Shown: piece by piece, positions 62,109-64,000 of the stretch
How positions within the stretch are numbered: the stretch's first letter is position 1
Layout of the letters: the number at the start of each line of letters is the position of its first letter
NCBI RefSeq assembly: GCF_043643765.1
Contig: NZ_JBHZSP010000004.1
Span: 62,001-126,000, forward strand
Length of the DNA stretch: 64,000 bases
Source: Marinomonas posidonica_A
Lineage (GTDB): Bacteria; Pseudomonadota; Gammaproteobacteria; Pseudomonadales; Marinomonadaceae
Direction of reading: 5' to 3'
The notes under the pieces: model-generated
Seen by the model: the letters and a program-made list of their open reading frames with translations, nothing else
Told to the model about the DNA's origin: nothing
Database searches by the model: none
Made by a program: the position numbers and the translations under genes

Positions 62109-62653
62109 TATGAAGCTACTCCTTGGTCATCACGCTGAAGCAGAACAAGCAGCACACTAATAAAGCTATAAAAGGCCGTTAACGCGAAGAAAAAAGTCAC
62201 GGATAGGAATGCCCAGTACATAGGAACCTCTAAAGCTGGAGAGGTCTGCCAGCGTCCTATTTGAGCGTATTTAATAGCATAAGGCAGGATATAAATAGCA
62301 AAACTACCAGCCAAAAGGTGACAGAAAATCTGATAAAATTTTGTCCAAAATCGATTCAAAGCGCCTTGAAATAACTCCAAACGCACATGACGGTTATGTC
62401 GAATCACCAATCCTGAGCCCATAACAATAAGATAAACAAATAAATATCGAGACAGCTCTTCTGTCCAAATAGGGGAACTGGGCAACAAGAAGCGTGAAAC
62501 AACTTGCAAGATGACCACAGCAGCAATCGCTAATAGAGCCGACACAGCCAATACAGAAAATACCCAATCAATAATATGCAGCAACCACTGGATACTCTTT
62601 TCCAGCTTGCTCACAAAACCTCTTGGGCTATTGGTTTGAGATGAGCTACTCAT
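62108..62653 (-). CDS. TRAP transporter small permease (DctQ type)
   Basis: A 181-residue membrane protein with four predicted segments. The family pattern WTEELSRYLFVYLIVMGSGLVIRHNRHVRLELF is near residue 62. It supports the large permease in the TRAP complex. ATG 62653 is preferred: GGAGAG lies just upstream, and the earlier in-frame start is a TTG within that ribosome site. It overlaps the DctM gene by one base and follows a hairpin after DctP. Confidence 0.9.
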   Translation of the reverse strand: MSSSSQTNSPRGFVSKLEKSIQWLLHIIDWVFSVLAVSALLAIAAVVILQVVSRFLLPSSPIWTEELSRYLFVYLIVMGSGLVIRHNRHVRLELFQGALNRFWTKFYQIFCHLLAGSFAIYILPYAIKYAQIGRWQTSPALEVPMYWAFLSVTFFFALTAFYSFISVLLVLLQRDDQGVAS

Positions 62654-62672
62654 CGTATTTCTCTCCAAAGAA

Positions 62673-62703
62673 GCCTATTTTCGCTATATAAACGAAAATA
62701 GGC
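62673..62703 (-). promoter_or_regulatory. Intercistronic hairpin between dctP and dctQ
   Basis: GCCTATTTTCG and CGAAAATAGGC form a perfect 11-bp stem with loop CTATATAAA, just before the DctQ gene on the minus strand. It may attenuate the permeases relative to the binding protein. Confidence 0.65.
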
Positions 62704-62742
62704 AGTCCGGTCTTAAACGGATTTAGATTTACCTATGGAAAT

Positions 62743-63699
62743 TTAGATCTTTTTATAAAGCTCAAGCTGCTCAGGCGTTAAAGCCTCTTGTACTGCTTTT
62801 TGGGCCGCCGCTTTAAAAGCAGCAAGATCTGGCTGTACAAATTCCATTCCACGAGCTTCTAGAGTAGAGCGTAATTTCGCTTCATCCGCGGCAAACATGC
62901 CATGTTCATAGCGTTGCATTTGTTGACCAGCCTCTAATACGATGTCACGCAAATCAGCAGGCATGCTATTTAGCTTATCTTGGCCAATCACCACATAAAT
63001 CCAACTACGAACGTGGCCAGTTAAGTTCACATACTTCTGAACTTCGTAGAAACTCGCACTATTGATCAAGCTAAGCGGATTTTCTTGTCCATCAATTGTA
63101 TGCTGCTGCAAAGCGGTAAACACTTCGCTAAACGCCATTGGGATTGGTTTTGCCCCTAGTGCTTGCCACGTTTTTACAAACAGAGGTACATTAGGTACAC
63201 GCAGTTTCAAGCCATCTAAATCACTTGGAGATTGAATTTTACGATTAGAGGTTAAATGACGAGGACCACGTTCAAACCAAGCAATCGGTTTCAGTCCTGT
63301 ACGTTCAGAAATCTGTTCGCTGATTTCTTTACCCACTTCGCCATTTACCGCTTTTGTAAGTTGTTCAGAGCTGGTAAAAGCATAAGGAACCGCCATCAGC
63401 GCCGCTTTTGGTGCCCAGTTCTGTAGAGACTCACCCGTAATCGTCATGTCAGCAGTACCAAGCTGAATGCTATTAATAACATCCATTTCTTTGCCTAACT
63501 GCTCGTTAGGGTAAAGCTTAACGTCAATGCGACCATTTGATTTTGTTTCGGCGACTTCTTTGAATTTCAACGCCGCTTTATGCCAGATATTGTCTTCGTT
63601 AGCTGGGTAGCCAAACTTCAACGTAACATCAGCAGCTTGAGATAGCCCAGCCAACAAGATAGATGACATGACGGCGACTTTTAACATTGGTTTAATCAT
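62743..63699 (-). CDS. TRAP transporter periplasmic binding protein (DctP type)
   Basis: A 318-residue receptor. The signal peptide MIKPMLKVAVMSSILLAGLSQA is followed by DVTLKFGYPANEDNIWHKAA, the DctP start. The ligand-carboxylate Arg is likely in LKLRVPNVPLFVKTW near residue 163, and the family block AFSEVFTALQQHTIDGQENPL near 192 is clear. GGAG precedes the ATG. It lies upstream of the permease genes and downstream of a dehydrogenase gene. A hexuronate ligand is inferred from the following uxuAB genes. Confidence 0.92.
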   Translation of the reverse strand: MIKPMLKVAVMSSILLAGLSQAADVTLKFGYPANEDNIWHKAALKFKEVAETKSNGRIDVKLYPNEQLGKEMDVINSIQLGTADMTITGESLQNWAPKAALMAVPYAFTSSEQLTKAVNGEVGKEISEQISERTGLKPIAWFERGPRHLTSNRKIQSPSDLDGLKLRVPNVPLFVKTWQALGAKPIPMAFSEVFTALQQHTIDGQENPLSLINSASFYEVQKYVNLTGHVRSWIYVVIGQDKLNSMPADLRDIVLEAGQQMQRYEHGMFAADEAKLRSTLEARGMEFVQPDLAAFKAAAQKAVQEALTPEQLELYKKI

Positions 63700-63745
63700 G
63701 GTGAACTCCGTTTTTATTATTAGATTTATACTCTAGGGTTATCAA

Positions 63746-64000
63746 TTACTTACTCATTTCAACAAGCACTTTACGAGTAAGCTCAGGGTGGTTTTCCATT
63801 AGCTGAATACCATCGCCAATGTCGTTTAAAGCAATCCGATGGCTAATTAATGCCAAAGGATCTAAACGACCTGATGCAATCATTTCAAGCACTTGAGGAA
63901 AACGACGATTGTTAAGGCGCGAGCCCACAATCGTCAGTTCTTTCTTAATCACTTCAATTTGAGCCAAGTCACTTGGTGTTGAACTAAAGCCCAACAAACC
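63746..64000 (-). CDS. Zinc-type alcohol dehydrogenase family, C-terminal part (cut by window edge)
   Basis: The last 84 codons of a medium-chain dehydrogenase/reductase; the rest lies beyond the right edge. The visible segment GFSSTPSDLAQIEVIKKELTIVGSRLNNRRFPQVLEMIASGRLDPLALISHRIALNDIGDGIQLMENHPELTRKVLVEMSK shows the typical end of the NAD domain (KELTIVGSR) and the C-terminal helix (H..L.D...A/G...M..). Members near uxuAB and TRAP genes often act on hexonates or aldonates (L-idonate or L-galactonate 5-dehydrogenase-like). The role is inferred from position. Confidence 0.75.
   Translation of the reverse strand, partial: GLLGFSSTPSDLAQIEVIKKELTIVGSRLNNRRFPQVLEMIASGRLDPLALISHRIALNDIGDGIQLMENHPELTRKVLVEMSK

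Noticed and set aside
1..64000. CRISPR arrays, tRNA genes, insertion sequences and prophage genes
   Set aside because: I looked for regular spaced repeats, cloverleaf-type sequences, transposase motifs and phage structural genes and saw none.

Overview
The window looks like chromosomal DNA of a marine gammaproteobacterium close to Marinomonas (Oceanospirillales). That placement is inferred from the protein style and gene mix: a cytochrome bo3 operon, peptide and TRAP importers, hydroxyproline, GABA and hexuronate catabolism, and moderate GC. There is no 16S gene or other marker in the window to confirm it. No tRNA, rRNA, CRISPR array, prophage or intact insertion sequence was seen.

Layout. 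0-5 kb: an Fbp/Afu-type ABC importer with an overlapping MBL-fold hydrolase (cut by the left edge), divergent from a DeoR regulator. 5-9 kb: aldehyde dehydrogenase, SGNH hydrolase, beta-hydroxyacid dehydrogenase. 9-15 kb: dppABCDF peptide importer with structured leader and intercistronic hairpins. 15-24 kb: MFS protein, rsmC, a GGCT-like protein, an emrAB/marR efflux set, an SDR and a tannase-family protein lacking its usual serine. 24-29 kb: cyoABCDE, whose CyoA has a His/Met-rich tail. 29-38 kb: single regulators with their neighbours (MocR/flavin protein, LysR/TauE, YafY/GST), a MATE pump, and a small membrane protein plus truncated globin that follow a cluster of DnaA-box-like sequences. 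38-44.6 kb: femAB-like gene, aroE, hemF, lpxM, then tetR divergent from a lone lipoamide dehydrogenase. 44.6-46.7 kb: an AT-richer islet with higBA and two orphan genes, one HEPN-like. 46.8-53.6 kb: a trans-4-hydroxyproline catabolic cluster with a GntR regulator. 54-58 kb: gabDT and a LysR gene. 58-64 kb: a TRAP importer with uxuAB and a dehydrogenase cut by the right edge.

How it works together. Much of the window is import-and-degrade modules: peptides (dpp), hydroxyproline to 2-oxoglutarate, GABA to succinate, and hexuronate to 2-keto-3-deoxygluconate. They feed respiration that ends at the bo3 oxidase.

The most notable signals are non-coding. They are a symmetric set of six DnaA-box-like 9-mers at 35.2-35.44 kb, a 17-bp sequence shared exactly by the two hydroxyproline promoters, duplicated palindromes in front of tetR/lpd and higBA, and palindromes in several other regulator-target gaps. 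All functional statements come from reading the sequence without database searches.
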